Positions 45,431 through 55,907 are shown, numbered from the stretch's first letter. The stretch is 64,000 nt of DNA from Haematococcus lacustris (GCA_030144725.1 JASKMD010000003.1:18627859-18691858), one strand, 5' to 3'. The notes: generated by a model from the sequence alone, not told the origin. Translations and numbers: made by a program.

Positions 45431-47040
45431 GCAGCCCAGCCCAGCCCAGCCCAGCCCAGCCCAGCCCAGCCCAGCCCAGCCCAGCCCAGCCCAGCCCAGC
45501 CCAGCCCAGCCCAGCCCAGCCCAGCCCAGCCCAGCCCAGCCCAGCCCAGCCCAGCCCAGCCCAGCCCAGCCCAGCCCAGCCCAGCCCAGCCCAGCCCAGC
45601 CCAGCCCAGCCCAGCCCAGCCCAGCCCAGCCCAGCCCAGCCCAGCCCAGCCCAGCCCAGCCCAGCCCAGCCCAGCCCAGCCCAGCCCAGCCCAGCCCAGC
45701 CCAGCCCAGCCCAGCCCAGCCCAGCCCAGCCCAGCCCAGCCCAGCCCAGCCCAGCCCAGCCCAGCCCAGCCCAGCCCAGCCCAGCCCAGCCCAGCCCAGC
45801 CCAGCCCAGCCCAGCCCAGCCCAGCCCAGCCCAGCCCAGCCCAGCCCAGCCCAGCCCAGCCCAGCCCAGCCCAGCCCAGCCCAGCCCAGCCCAGCCCAGC
45901 CCAGCCCAGCCCAGCCCAGCCCAGCCCAGCCCAGCCCAGCCCAGCCCAGCCCAGCCCAGCCCAGCCCAGCCCAGCCCAGCCCAGCCCAGCCCAGCCCAGC
46001 CCAGCCCAGCCCAGCCCAGCCCAGCCCAGCCCAGCCCAGCCCAGCCCAGCCCAGCCCAGCCCAGCCCAGCCCAGCCCAGCCCAGCCCAGCCCAGCCCAGC
46101 CCAGCCCAGCCCAGCCCAGCCCAGCCCAGCCCAGCCCAGCCCAGCCCAGCCCAGCCCAGCCCAGCCCAGCCCAGCCCAGCCCAGCCCAGCCCAGCCCAGC
46201 CCAGCCCAGCCCAGCCCAGCCCAGCCCAGCCCAGCCCAGCCCAGCCCAGCCCAGCCCAGCCCAGCCCAGCCCAGCCCAGCCCAGCCCAGCCCAGCCCAGC
46301 CCAGCCCAGCCCAGCCCAGCCCAGCCCAGCCCAGCCCAGCCCAGCCCAGCCCAGCCCAGCCCAGCCCAGCCCAGCCCAGCCCAGCCCAGCCCAGCCCAGC
46401 CCAGCCCAGCCCAGCCCAGCCCAGCCCAGCCCAGCCCAGCCCAGCCCAGCCCAGCCCAGCCCAGCCCAGCCCAGCCCAGCCCAGCCCAGCCCAGCCCAGC
46501 CCAGCCCAGCCCAGCCCAGCCCAGCCCAGCCCAGCCCAGCCCAGCCCAGCCCAGCCCAGCCCAGCCCAGCCCAGCCCAGCCCAGCCCAGCCCAGCCCAGC
46601 CCAGCCCAGCCCAGCCCAGCCCAGCCCAGCCCAGCCCAGCCCAGCCCAGCCCAGCCCAGCCCAGCCCAGCCCAGCCCAGCCCAGCCCAGCCCAGCCCAGC
46701 CCAGCCCAGCCCAGCCCAGCCCAGCCCAGCCCAGCCCCAGCCCAGCCCAGCCCAGCCCAGCCCAGCCCAGCCCAGCCCAGCCCAGCCCAGCCCAGCCCAG
46801 CCCAGCCCAGCCCAGCCCAGCCCAGCCCAGCCCAGCCCAGCCCAGCCCAGCCCAGCCCAGCCCAGCCCAGCCCAGCCCAGCCCAGCCCAGCCCAGCCCAG
46901 CCCAGCCCAGCCCAGCCCAGCCCAGCCCAGCCCAGCCCAGCCCAGCCCAGCCCAGCCCAGCCCAGCCCAGCCCAGCCCAGCCCAGCCCAGCCCAGCCCAG
47001 CCCAGCCCACAGCCCAGCCCACAGCCCAGCCCAGCCCAGC
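45431..47040. repeat. 1.6-kb CCCAG pentanucleotide array
   Basis: About 320 copies of CCCAG, nearly perfect, with a single extra C near 46736 that shifts the phase and two CAGCCCA interruptions near the right end. All frames on both strands stay open through it, so the long open frames here are not genes. Confidence 0.98.
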
Positions 47041-47278
47041 CCAACCCATGCCCCCAACCCAACCCACCCCCGCCCAGCCCAACCCGTTTGAGCCTCCCGC
47101 CTCCCCACCTCCCGCCTCCCTGCCTCCCGCCTCCCCGTCTCCCGCCTCCCTGCCTCCCACCTCCCGCCTTCCACATCTACCCCCCCTCCCCGCCTTCACT
47201 CTTCCAATCCCCCCCCCTTCCTAGCAGCAGTCATCAAGCAGCCAAAAGGTAGGTAGGTGCTACAGTGCCCCTACTATA

Positions 47279-47803
47279 TCTGCTGCTGCTGCCACTGCTG
47301 CTGCTGCTGCTGCGCCCCTGCTGCTGCTGCTGCCCCCCTGCTGCTGCTGCCCCCCTGCTGATGCTGCTGCCCCCCCTGCTGCTGCTGCTGCCCCCCCTGC
47401 TGCTGCCCCCCTGCTGCTGCTGCTGCTGCCCCACTGCTGCTGCTGCCCCCCTGCTGCTGCTGCCCCCCTGCTGCTGCTGCTGCCCCCCTGCTGCTGCCCC
47501 CCCCCTGCTGCTGCTGCTGCCCCCCCGCTGCTGCTGCTGCCCCCCTGCTGCTGCTGCTGCTGCCCCCCTGCTGCTGCTGCTGCTGCCCCCCTGCTGCTGC
47601 TGCTGCCCCCCTGCTGCTGTTGCTGCCCCCCTGCTGCTGCTGCCCCCCTGCTGCTGCTGCCCCCCTGCTGTTGCTGCCCCCCTGCTGCTGCTGCCCCCCT
47701 GCTGCTGCTGCCCCCCTGCTGCTGCTGCTGCTGCCCCCCTGCTGCTGCTGCCCCCCTGCTGCTGCTGCTGCTGCCCCCCTGCTGCTGCTGCTGCTGCCCC
47801 CCT
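47279..47803. repeat. CTG/CCCCC mixed repeat
   Basis: About 525 bp of short (CTG)2-6 runs separated by CCCCC. It abuts the hairpin satellite directly. Confidence 0.95.
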
Positions 47804-47806
47804 GCG

Positions 47807-49619
47807 GTCTACAGTACTCATGGGGGTCTTGAGTACTGTAGAGGTCTACAGTACTCATGGGGGTCTTGAGTACTGTAGAGGTCTACAGTACTCATGGGGG
47901 TCTTGAGTACTGTAGAGGTCTACAGTACTCATGGGGGTCTTGAGTACTGTAGAGGTCTACAGTACTCATAGGGGTCTTGAGTACTGTAGAGGTCTACAGT
48001 ACTCATAGGGGTCTTGAGTACGGTAGAGGTCTACAGTACTCATGGGGGTCTTGAGTAATGTAGAGGTCTACAGTACTCATGGGGGTCTTGAGTACTGTAG
48101 AGGTCTACAGTACTCATAGGGGTCTTGAGTACTGTAGAGGTCTACAGTACTCATGGGGGTCTTGAGTACTGTAGAGGTCTACAGTACTCATGGGGGTCTT
48201 GAGTACTGTAGAGGTCTACAGTACTCATGGGGGTCTTGAGTACTGTAGAGGTCTACAGTACTCATGGGGGTCTTGAGTACTGTAGAGGTCTACAGTACTC
48301 ATAGGGGTCTTGAGTACTGTAGAGGTCTACAGTACTCATGGGGGTCTTGAGTACTGTAGAGGTCTACAGTACTCATGGGGGTCTTGAGTACTGTAGAGGT
48401 CTACAGTACTCATGGGGGTCTTGAGTACTGTAGAGGTCTACAGTACTCATGGGGGTCTTGAGTACTGTAGAGGTCTACAGTACTCATGGGGGTCTTGAGT
48501 ACTGTAGAGGTCTACAGTACTCATGGAGGTCTTGAGTACTGTAGAGGTCTACAGTACTCATGGGGGTCTTGAGTACTGTAGAGGTCTACAGTACTCATGG
48601 GGGTCTTGAGTACTGTAGAGGTCTACAGTACTCATAGGGGTCTTGAGTACTGTAGAGGTCTACAGTACTCATGGGGGTCTTGAGTACTGTAGAGGTCTAC
48701 AGTACTCATGGGGGTCTTGAGTACTGTAGAGGTCTACAGTACTCATGGGGGTCTTGAGTACTGTAGAGGTCTACAGTACTCATGGAGGTCTTGAGTACTG
48801 TAGAGGTCTACAGTACTCATAGGGGTCTTGAGTACTGTAGAGGTCTACAGTACTCATGGGGGTCTTGAGTACTGTAGAGGTCTACAGTACTCATGGGGGT
48901 CTTGAGTACTGTAGAGGTCTACAGTACTCATGGGGGTCTTGAGTACTGTAGAGGTCTACAGTACTCATGGGGGTCTTGAGTACTGTAGAGGTCTACAGTA
49001 CTCATGGGGGTCTTGAGTACTGTAGAGGTCTACAGTACTCATAGGGGTCTTGAGTACTGTAGAGGTCTACAGTACTCATAGGGGTCTTGAGTACTGTAGA
49101 GGTCTACAGTACTCATGGGGGTCTTGAGTACTGTAGAGGTCTACAGTACTCATGGGGGTCTTGAGTACTGTAGGGGTCTACAGTACTCATGGGGGTCTTG
49201 AGTATTGTAGAGGTCTACAGTACTCATAGGGGTCTTGAGTACTGTAGAGGTCTACAGTACTCATGGGGGTCTTGAGTACTGTAGAGGTCTACAGTACTCA
49301 TGGGGGTCTTGAGTACTGTAGAGGTCTACAGTACTCATGGGGGTCTTGAGTACTGTAGAGGTCTACAGTACTCATAGGGGTCTTGAGTACTGTAGAGGTC
49401 TACAGTACTCATGTGGGTCTTGAGTACTGTAGAGGTCTACAGTACTCATAGGGGTCTTGAGTACTGTAGAGGTCTACAGTACTCATGGGGGTCTTGAGTA
49501 CTGTAGAGGTCTACAATACTCATAGGGGTCTTGAGTACTGTAGAGGTCTACAGTACTCATAGGGGTCTTGAGTACTGTAGAGGTCTACAGTACTCATGGA
49601 GGTCTTGAGTACTGTAGAG
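47807..49619. repeat. 37-bp hairpin satellite, 49 units
   Basis: The period is exactly 37 bp over 1813 bp (49 units). Each unit holds a perfect 12-bp inverted repeat, CTACAGTACTCA and TGAGTACTGTAG, around a 9-nt loop TGGGGGTCT. Most variation is in the loop (TAGGGGTCT, TGGAGGTCT). Only a few units carry a stem change. The right flank GAGAGACCATTTACAGTACT is shared with the 18-bp satellite at 44 kb. Confidence 0.97.
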
Positions 49620-49708
49620 GTCTACATACAGTACTGTAGAGAGACCATTTACAGTACTGTAGCTGCCTTCCCCCATGCATCCTTAACCCCCATGCCCCCT
49701 TCACCCCC

Positions 49709-49813
49709 ATGCAGGAACAACTCAATGTAGCCCAAGCTCGTTTGCTATCCCGACAGTGCTATGCAAATGCGCTGACAACAAAGCGTGCCTATGTTGCCGA
49801 GCACAAGTGGTGA
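49709..49813 (+). CDS. short orphan ORF or last exon
   Basis: It encodes 34 residues, with LNVAQARLLSRQCYANAL and AYVAEHKW-stop, after an acceptor-like CCATGCAG. A TGTAA (49814-49818) follows the stop at once. It is probably the 3' exon of a transposon gene whose body was replaced by the satellite. Confidence 0.3.
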   Translation: MQEQLNVAQARLLSRQCYANALTTKRAYVAEHKW

Positions 49814-49948
49814 TGTAATGATGTAGGCTAAGAGTCATGATGTAATGATGTGAGGTTAGATGTAATGATGGATGGATGGAGCAAATGGTGGTTTGAATGT
49901 GGAGAACAGCATGGTACCCTATTTACAAGAGACCTTGTCAAATCTGAC

Positions 49949-50091
49949 CTACAGTACTGTAGATGTCTACAGTACTGTAGATGTCTACAGAACTGTAGAT
50001 GTCTACAGTACTGTAGATGTCTACAGTACTGTAGATGTCTACAGTACTGTAGATGTCTACAGTACTGTATACATCTACATTACTGTAGGTA
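49949..50091. repeat. 18-bp palindromic satellite, second block
   Basis: About eight units of CTACAGTACTGTAGATGT. It has the same core as the array at 44045-44560, with the spacer ATGT instead of ACAT. Confidence 0.95.
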
Positions 50092-50709
50092 CCTACACTC
50101 CAAATGCTCACATACTCAGAATTTCAACAAGCGTCAAGTGGCGTTGGAGTCGCAAGGACAATCCGAGGCGAACCGCATAAAAAAACTACCCCCCTAGGAT
50201 GACGAATATCCGCACTAATTTGCCTGTGTGCAGCGTCCGGCCGACATGCTCCATGAATTCCGCACGCATGAATGCCACACTCTAGGTCACTACAAACTGT
50301 TGCAAGTCTGTGAAAAAAAAGCTGCGGCTATACCCAATAATCTTGGCCAACAGCACCGCCTCCCGCTACAGGAGGAGCGTTGTAGCGCGGCGAGGGCTGC
50401 ATGGGGGACTTGATGGCGAGGTGACGAGAGGTGCCCATGGTGTTGGATCCATGACTTTCACCCAATAACAACATTCATCCAGCAACATCTGCAATCACCA
50501 GACCAATCGCTGCTTGGGGGGCCTGGCGCATGATGCACCATTGGTTTTGTAGTTGTTGTTGCTCCGGCTACTGTTGTCGTCGTTGTCGCTGCTGGGGATC
50601 TCTTCATCCTCGTCATCTGCTTCCTCCCCCTCCCTTGCTTCCTCCTCCTCCTCCTCCACGCTCTCATTGGCCCCATGCCTGCACATGCACACGCAGGAGC
50701 AAACAAGCC
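50092..50709. other. accessory DNA with possible exon
   Basis: At 50231-50413 a frame after TGTGTGCAG reads RPADMLHEFRTHECHTLGHY and ends at a stop; it looks coding-like but is unplaced. A CTC-rich stretch lies at 50620-50660. Confidence 0.3.
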
Positions 50710-51176
50710 TACCACCTGAGACCTTCTACGGGTCTGCAATTTGTAAGGCAGACACCCACCAAACACATGCAAGTTTGTTCGCCTGGTGAGGCATATGCCC
50801 CTCAGGATTGGGCACCGCACATGGGCCATTCAAAGGTTGTTTCCGCCTCATCATCGCTGAGCTCCAACGGGTCCACGCCATCCACCTCCAGTTGGTTGCA
50901 CGCGTAACATCTGTCGGCACACCCAGCACAAGAAGATCTCTATCAGTCTTCTTCTTGCGCCGGGTGTGCCGACAGATGTTACGCGTGCCACCAGCTGGAG
51001 CTGGATGGCGTGGACCCGTTAAAACTCAGTGATGATGAGGTTGAAACAGCCTTTGCGTGCCCCATGTGCGAGGCCCAGTTCTGCGGGGCACATGCCCCTC
51101 CAGGCGAGCAAGCTTGCATGTGTTTGGTGGGTGCATGCCTTGCAAACTGCAGACCCGGAGAATGTCTCAAGTGGTA
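50710..51176. repeat. large imperfect inverted repeat (about 225-bp arms)
   Basis: 50710-50937 is complementary to 50950-51176. Identity is highest at the centre: 50901-50924 and 50962-50985 are perfect 24-bp complements. The right arm encodes ACPMCEAQFCGAHAPPGEQA and then further cysteines (MCLVGACLANC). The left arm holds the same frame, decayed, on the minus strand. Confidence 0.88.
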
Positions 51177-51199
51177 AGGCGTCTCAAGTGTGCGCTGAC

Positions 51200-51360
51200 A
51201 TGCGTGTGTGATGCTAGTGCAATCGCGCAGCAGCTGTGGGGCGCGGTGTTCCACGGTGGGTATGCCTCAAGGGTTGAAGGGGGTGCTGATGTCGGTGCCG
51301 GCGCATAGGTCGAAATCGCCAACACGCACATGCCCCGCCCCATCCACAAGCAGGTTAACC
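51200..51360 (-). pseudogene. protein kinase fragment, copy 2
   Basis: Minus-strand sequence matches copy 1 with frame breaks: GAGHVRVGDFDL, then TVEHRAPQLLRDC. DFG has become DFD. It lies at the edge of the inverted repeat. Confidence 0.5.
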
Positions 51361-51585
51361 ATCCACAAACATGTTAACATTGAAGCCCAAAGGGAAGTTG
51401 AGTATGCCTCCCACATTCAGTTTTGGGTGCGGGTGCAACATCTGCACCGCCTTGAGTTGGTATTGCGCCTTGCTATCACTCGCTTATTCACCATGGCCAC
51501 TGTACTTAATATGTCAGAGCACTTCACGGTTGCGCGTGGTTCCCTATGAACACCCATGCCCGCATAGCAGCAACAACCACAGCAA

Positions 51586-51873
51586 GTGCCACCAGCACCA
51601 GCTCCTGAAGAAGTCATCGCAAGCCCAGAGGTCATCGTTGCACGGCGATCTGGCCGCACGGCCAGCCAAGGGGCCCAATTGGCCACCCAAGGAGCACAAG
51701 TTTCACGCCAAAGCCATGTGGGCAGAAAGAAGAGCACCTTGTATGGAGGTGTTGGCCCTGACTCTTGGTATGCAGTCAATGGAGAGCAATTCGACAACTT
51801 ATTTGTGTCTGCATTCCCACACAAGGAGGGCCAGGGTGATATGTACTTTGTCCCATACAGCAGCCACAACTGA
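51586..51873 (+). CDS. orphan ORF, unrecognised
   Basis: A 95-aa frame with ARRSGRTASQGAQLATQGAQ, then LYGGVGPDSWYAVNGEQFDN and FVSAFPHKEGQGDMYFVPYS. The second half looks like genuine coding sequence. It may be a transposon exon. Confidence 0.3.
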   Translation: MPPAPAPEEVIASPEVIVARRSGRTASQGAQLATQGAQVSRQSHVGRKKSTLYGGVGPDSWYAVNGEQFDNLFVSAFPHKEGQGDMYFVPYSSHN

Positions 51874-52293
51874 ACACCACACGGACAATTGTTTGCATGC
51901 CTAACATGCAATACCTGTCACAGCAAACGGTGAAGCAAAGGTAATCGTTGATGTTGTCAGTACACCCAGATTCCATAGCCCCGACCCTAGCCTAAGCCCT
52001 ACACAGATAAATGCCTAAATTGAGCCACCCCGTTTCTCGGGTTCTCTTGATTCTTTACCGAAAGCCCCTATGTTTTTCCCGCGCATCGCGTTCTTAGGTG
52101 CTTACTAGGGTGGTTGTCGGGCCGCATCATGTTTGCGCGTTGTGGGAGGAGAGATCTCAACACCGCCGGGACCGCCGGTTTTCACCTCGTCCGGAGTCAA
52201 GGCCCGGTCGTGACTACCAGGAGCGTTTCACGAAGCTTCCTTAACGCTCCTAGATACCTTGGTGGGTAACAAAGATGGTGCAGTCGGCGCGCT
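51874..52293. other. accessory DNA without recognised genes
   Basis: No coding sequence recognised. It is probably the upstream part of the element carrying the HTH ORF. Confidence 0.3.
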
Positions 52294-52794
52294 GTGTCAA
52301 ATGTGCAGCTGTCCGGCGGTGACGCTTGCCGTAACGCATATAACAGAAATGGCTTTTCTACTTGCAGAGCTCAGGCCCCGACCCTTGCTCAGATGATCAC
52401 CGCTTCTGCCACACGCGCTAGGAGGTATAGCAAAGCTTCTAACGGGGCACGCCATAGGGCTAGCATGCTTGCAGCCGCCGCTCATGCCCTCTTCAAGTAC
52501 AAGAGGGGGGTTGTGCGCCCTTTCGTGCGTGCTGCGGCAAAACAGCATGGCATCCCCCGCTCCACCCTCTGCGACTTTATCAACATGAGGGGTAGGGATG
52601 CAGCAAGGGGGAGACCGACAGCTTTGACTGAGGCAGCGGAGATGCAGCTGGGCAGCATTGTCAAGGGGGCCCAAGCGCAGGGTAGGGGGGTAACGAGATT
52701 GGACCTCCTTGGAGCAGTGCAGTGGGCTTGCGAGGTCCGTGTGGGCAAGAACCTGCCACAAATCTTCCCTAATGCAAGCCCGAGCAGCAAATAA
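52294..52794 (+). CDS. Psq/pogo-type HTH protein, probable transposase N-terminus
   Basis: The frame ends at a TAA at 52792. The likely real exon starts at 52369 after CTACTTGCAG. The core VRAAAKQHGIPRSTLCDFIN is a Psq-type helix-turn-helix (recognition helix IPRSTL). It is followed by RGRPTALTEAAEMQLGSIVK and GVTRLDLLGAVQWACEV, the second-helix module seen in pogo/Tigger and related DDE transposases. No DDE domain follows in frame. It could be a domesticated or broken transposase. Confidence 0.55.
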   Translation: MSNVQLSGGDACRNAYNRNGFSTCRAQAPTLAQMITASATRARRYSKASNGARHRASMLAAAAHALFKYKRGVVRPFVRAAAKQHGIPRSTLCDFINMRGRDAARGRPTALTEAAEMQLGSIVKGAQAQGRGVTRLDLLGAVQWACEVRVGKNLPQIFPNASPSSK

Positions 52795-53939
52795 CACCAT
52801 TTCATTATTTTATACTTATTAGTATGAATTATTGATAAACATAATCATACTAAACGAAGCCATTGAAGCGGGCATTTGCCAAGACAGGCTAATACCCCCC
52901 CAACAAGGAGCAGCTGCTGGCAGCTGCTAAAGCCTATATTCAAGCTGGCAAGAGCATGGCGACTCTAGCACCATGGAAGCGCTTAAATGTGACCAACGAT
53001 ATGATGGATGCAGCTTTAATTGCTCAGAGGGGCAACCTCCGTTGTATTCCCGGGCAGTGGACCACTTCTACAACAGGCAGGAGCTGGAAGAGCAGGTTTC
53101 CATGAGGGCAGCTAAGTATGGCGGAGGGGCTCGCGTGTAGGGGGGGGGGGGGCACATCATGATGCTTTAACTTTCGACTCACAACACAACTTTTATGTGG
53201 ATTTCTGGTGCCATCAGGGCTTCAACCTCATAGTGATGACATGCCTGAAGTGGGTGTAGCAAGGGTCTGTGAGAGTTGGCTGTGAAGGGGCTGGCTCGAC
53301 TTAGGTTACTTTAGCTTGAAAACCCATATTTTGGGGTGGGCTCCACTTTCCGGGCTGCAGCTGCCCAACCACTTTGACTCGTGATACAACATGGGCACTG
53401 CCGGGTAGTAGACTCAAAGCTTAACTTAGGCATTTATCTGTGTACTCCTAACCCTAGCCCTAATCCTACTCCTCACCCTAACCCAAACCAAACCCATCCT
53501 CACGTCCATGTCTAGCCCTGACCCTTACCATACTCCTAGCCCTACTCCTAAGCCTAACCCTAACCCAACCCCATCCCCAAGTCCATTCCTATCCCTTACC
53601 CTAGCCTTGACCCTGCCCTATCCTAGCCCTAGCCCCACAGACATACAGGGATACAATGACAGGCTGTCAGTACTGACAGGCATTCATTGATGAGATACCA
53701 GCTATCTGTATTGAATAGCTGTCTGTATTGACAATCCATTTGTCAGAAGCCGTAGTCATTCAGCACTAAAAGGCATTCAGTGCTGACACGCAGTCAGTAC
53801 TGACAGGCATAGAGCATAGGCATTCAGCACTGAATGACAGACACACAGTATCCCATCAACCACTGGGATTTGATTTATTTTCTAAATTCGTTGGCTTGCA
53901 AATGAACAATTGAAGCCTGCCAACACCCTTAGGTGGCAC
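52795..53939. other. accessory DNA with degenerate telomere-like and TGACAGGCAT repeats
   Basis: 53447-53640 holds irregular CCCTAACCCTA/CCTAGCCCTA units. 53665-53850 holds repeated and inverted GTCAGTACTGACAGGCATTC-like motifs. No gene recognised. Confidence 0.4.
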
Positions 53940-54110
53940 GAACTGTGCCATCTTTAATTCGAGTGTTGTCCGGTTTCAGGTCCAAGTGCGTCTGAAATCA
54001 CGTGCATCATGTTGGCCGTCAGCAACACTTGGAATTAAGGCGGTCAGCGGGTGTTGGCGGGTGGATGAGGCTGGGCGAGGGCCAGGGCCAAGAAGGGAGA
54101 TAGGCAGACA
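53940..54110 (-). pseudogene. protein kinase-associated repeat, copy 3
   Basis: This stretch matches 43530-43660 (shared TGTTGGCGGGTG, AGGCTGGGC and the segment before the kinase catalytic loop). It breaks before the DFG region. Its presence in three places shows that the kinase piece moves as part of a dispersed repeat. Confidence 0.45.
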
Positions 54111-54216
54111 GAGTGAATGTGGCGACCGGTATGCAATTGTGGGACGAGTGGTGGGGGGGCAGTTTGGGTGTGGCGGGTGGAAGGGCGATGTAGCGGTGGG
54201 CAGGGCAGTGGAAGCA

Positions 54217-54780
54217 CCACCCACAAGTCACCACTCAGCAGGAGATGTCAACGCTGGCATTGGCACGCGGGGTGGGTGGGGTGCCAAGGCCGTGCTGCAG
54301 GCCTGCCGCAACGTGGTGGAGAGGACCACCAGGCAGGGTGCTAGGCAGGGTAGTGACGATAGATGGATTCCGCACCAGCATAGTCAGCTCAGCTATGACC
54401 AGCCCCAAGCCCTGTGAAAAGGAGCTCGACCGCAGCGAGCCCCCCTGGCCTAGAGGCTGCAAGCCCCAGACAGGTCAGGTGCAGGGGCGCTCAATGTGGT
54501 CAGCCTGGAGCCAGCGGTTTGAGGCACCAGTGTGGGGGCTCATGTGGTGCCCCAAGCTAGACCAGGCCACCCCTGGTGACATTGGTAGGGACTGCAATGC
54601 AGCTCTCAACCTCGAGCGGGCTGGGGAGGCCCCATGGCGCCCACTGGAGATGTGCAGGTGGCAAGACCAAGCAGCGGCTCCTACCAAGGGCAAGGAGTAC
54701 CCAACGTTGGGCTGCAAGCAGCTGCGAGACTGAGCGCCCAAAGCCCAGCAGCCTGGAGCACAATATCATGTGTGCACTAG
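54217..54780 (+). pseudogene. Fanzor (TnpB-like) copy D2, C-terminal fragment
   Basis: Duplicate of D1. It reads VVTIDGFRTSIVSS (E of VDEFRTS lost to G, as in D1), FEAPVWGLMWCPKLDQ, then GRDCNAALNLERAGEA after a small deletion that removed KWVD. It stops at 54733. The conserved AGCCCAGCAGCCTG and CATGTGTGCAC tail follows. Confidence 0.85.
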
Positions 54781-55907
54781 GCAATACTAAAGCTGTTGCT
54801 TACATTGTATAAGGTATTGGCGGATTATAGACATCGTACCCTCATAGTTGTATGGGGCAGTGTGCGCTGAGCAGGAGATGTGTTGCATGAGGTATAGTGT
54901 TGTTGCCGCACCTGTATTGTTAGCGTTGAGCATGTGCAGTTCGCCTGTCAGGGGCGGTGGTGCTGCAGCCGGCTCCCATGGGGCAGGCACCAATGTTGGG
55001 ATTGCTGCTGCAGCTGTAGAGTTTAGGTGGGCCGTGCCTAAGGCATTGGGCATGTGGGAAGCAACTGCCCTGTCAGCTGGAGCTTCTGCCACTACTGCCG
55101 CTTCACTGGCTTCTGATAGGGAGGACAGCTCACTGGATGAGGTGGCGTGCGCTCCTGCAGCAAGACAAGCTTGCAAGACGTGGGGTTGGGCCTTACAGCT
55201 GGGGCTGCAGAGCTCTCAGCCCTGGCAGTGTGTCGCACACAAGCACATCTGAAGCAACATGTGTGAACATGGGAAGTGAGGCATGGGACTGCCAAGCACA
55301 CTCTTGCAGGGTGTTCACTAGCCGTACCATGCCGACCCATTGCGATGGATAGCTGTGCACTGCGACAGGAACGCCAGATGCAGGAGCCAGCTTACTTTGG
55401 TGCAGGGTTGAGGCAATTGTCTGTCACCAGGCCTGCCATGTGTCACACCCAAAGTCCAAAGCAGCTGAGCTATGGTAGCAAGCTCAGTCAGCAAGACTTG
55501 ATAGAGATGATGTCCCGTCCCCAAGGAACCCCCAGCCACAAGTGCCACATGCCATGCTATCCAGCAGTAAGCATCACAACAGAAACACACAGCAGTCAAG
55601 GATGAATTGCAAAAGTGCAGGGCATCACCTTGCTCGACTTCCGCCGGCAAGACTTGGCCGTGGCACGCTTGCAGCTCCGCAGCCGCATGGTCACTGGCCG
55701 TTGACACCGCTGCGTCATGAAGGCTGGTTGCAGTGCTGCGATACACACACTCTGATGGCTCCGACAATGGCTGCACAGGCACTGCTAGGTAGTCAGCTTG
55801 GTAGTGGGAAGCCCTCTGGTGCAGCTCCGTGAGCATCTGTGCCTGCATCCGGCTGAGCTCCTGGAGCTGAGCACGGCGCCGGTTGACAGCTGGGGCAGGT
55901 CTGGTGG
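54217..55907. repeat. segmental duplication, copy 2 (partner 36735-38447)
   Basis: Same order as copy 1. It ends at CAGCTGGGGCAGG, where it joins sequence matching 42612-42660. Copies of host-gene exon 2 and part of exon 1 lie in it on the minus strand (about 55850-54912) and have no rest of the gene, so they are a pseudogene. Confidence 0.93.

Noticed and set aside
45219..47252. Very long open frames on both strands (PAQPS and GLGWA proteins)
   Set aside because: Pentanucleotide repeats without stop codons keep every frame open. No promoter, splice or codon evidence.
47807..49619. CRISPR-like array of regularly spaced repeats
   Set aside because: The supposed spacers are as conserved as the repeats, the genome is eukaryotic and no cas genes are present. 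It is a tandem satellite.
53447..53640. Telomere or subtelomere boundary
   Set aside because: The CCCTAA-like units are irregular, do not match the algal TTTTAGGG telomere repeat, and ordinary genes follow on both sides.
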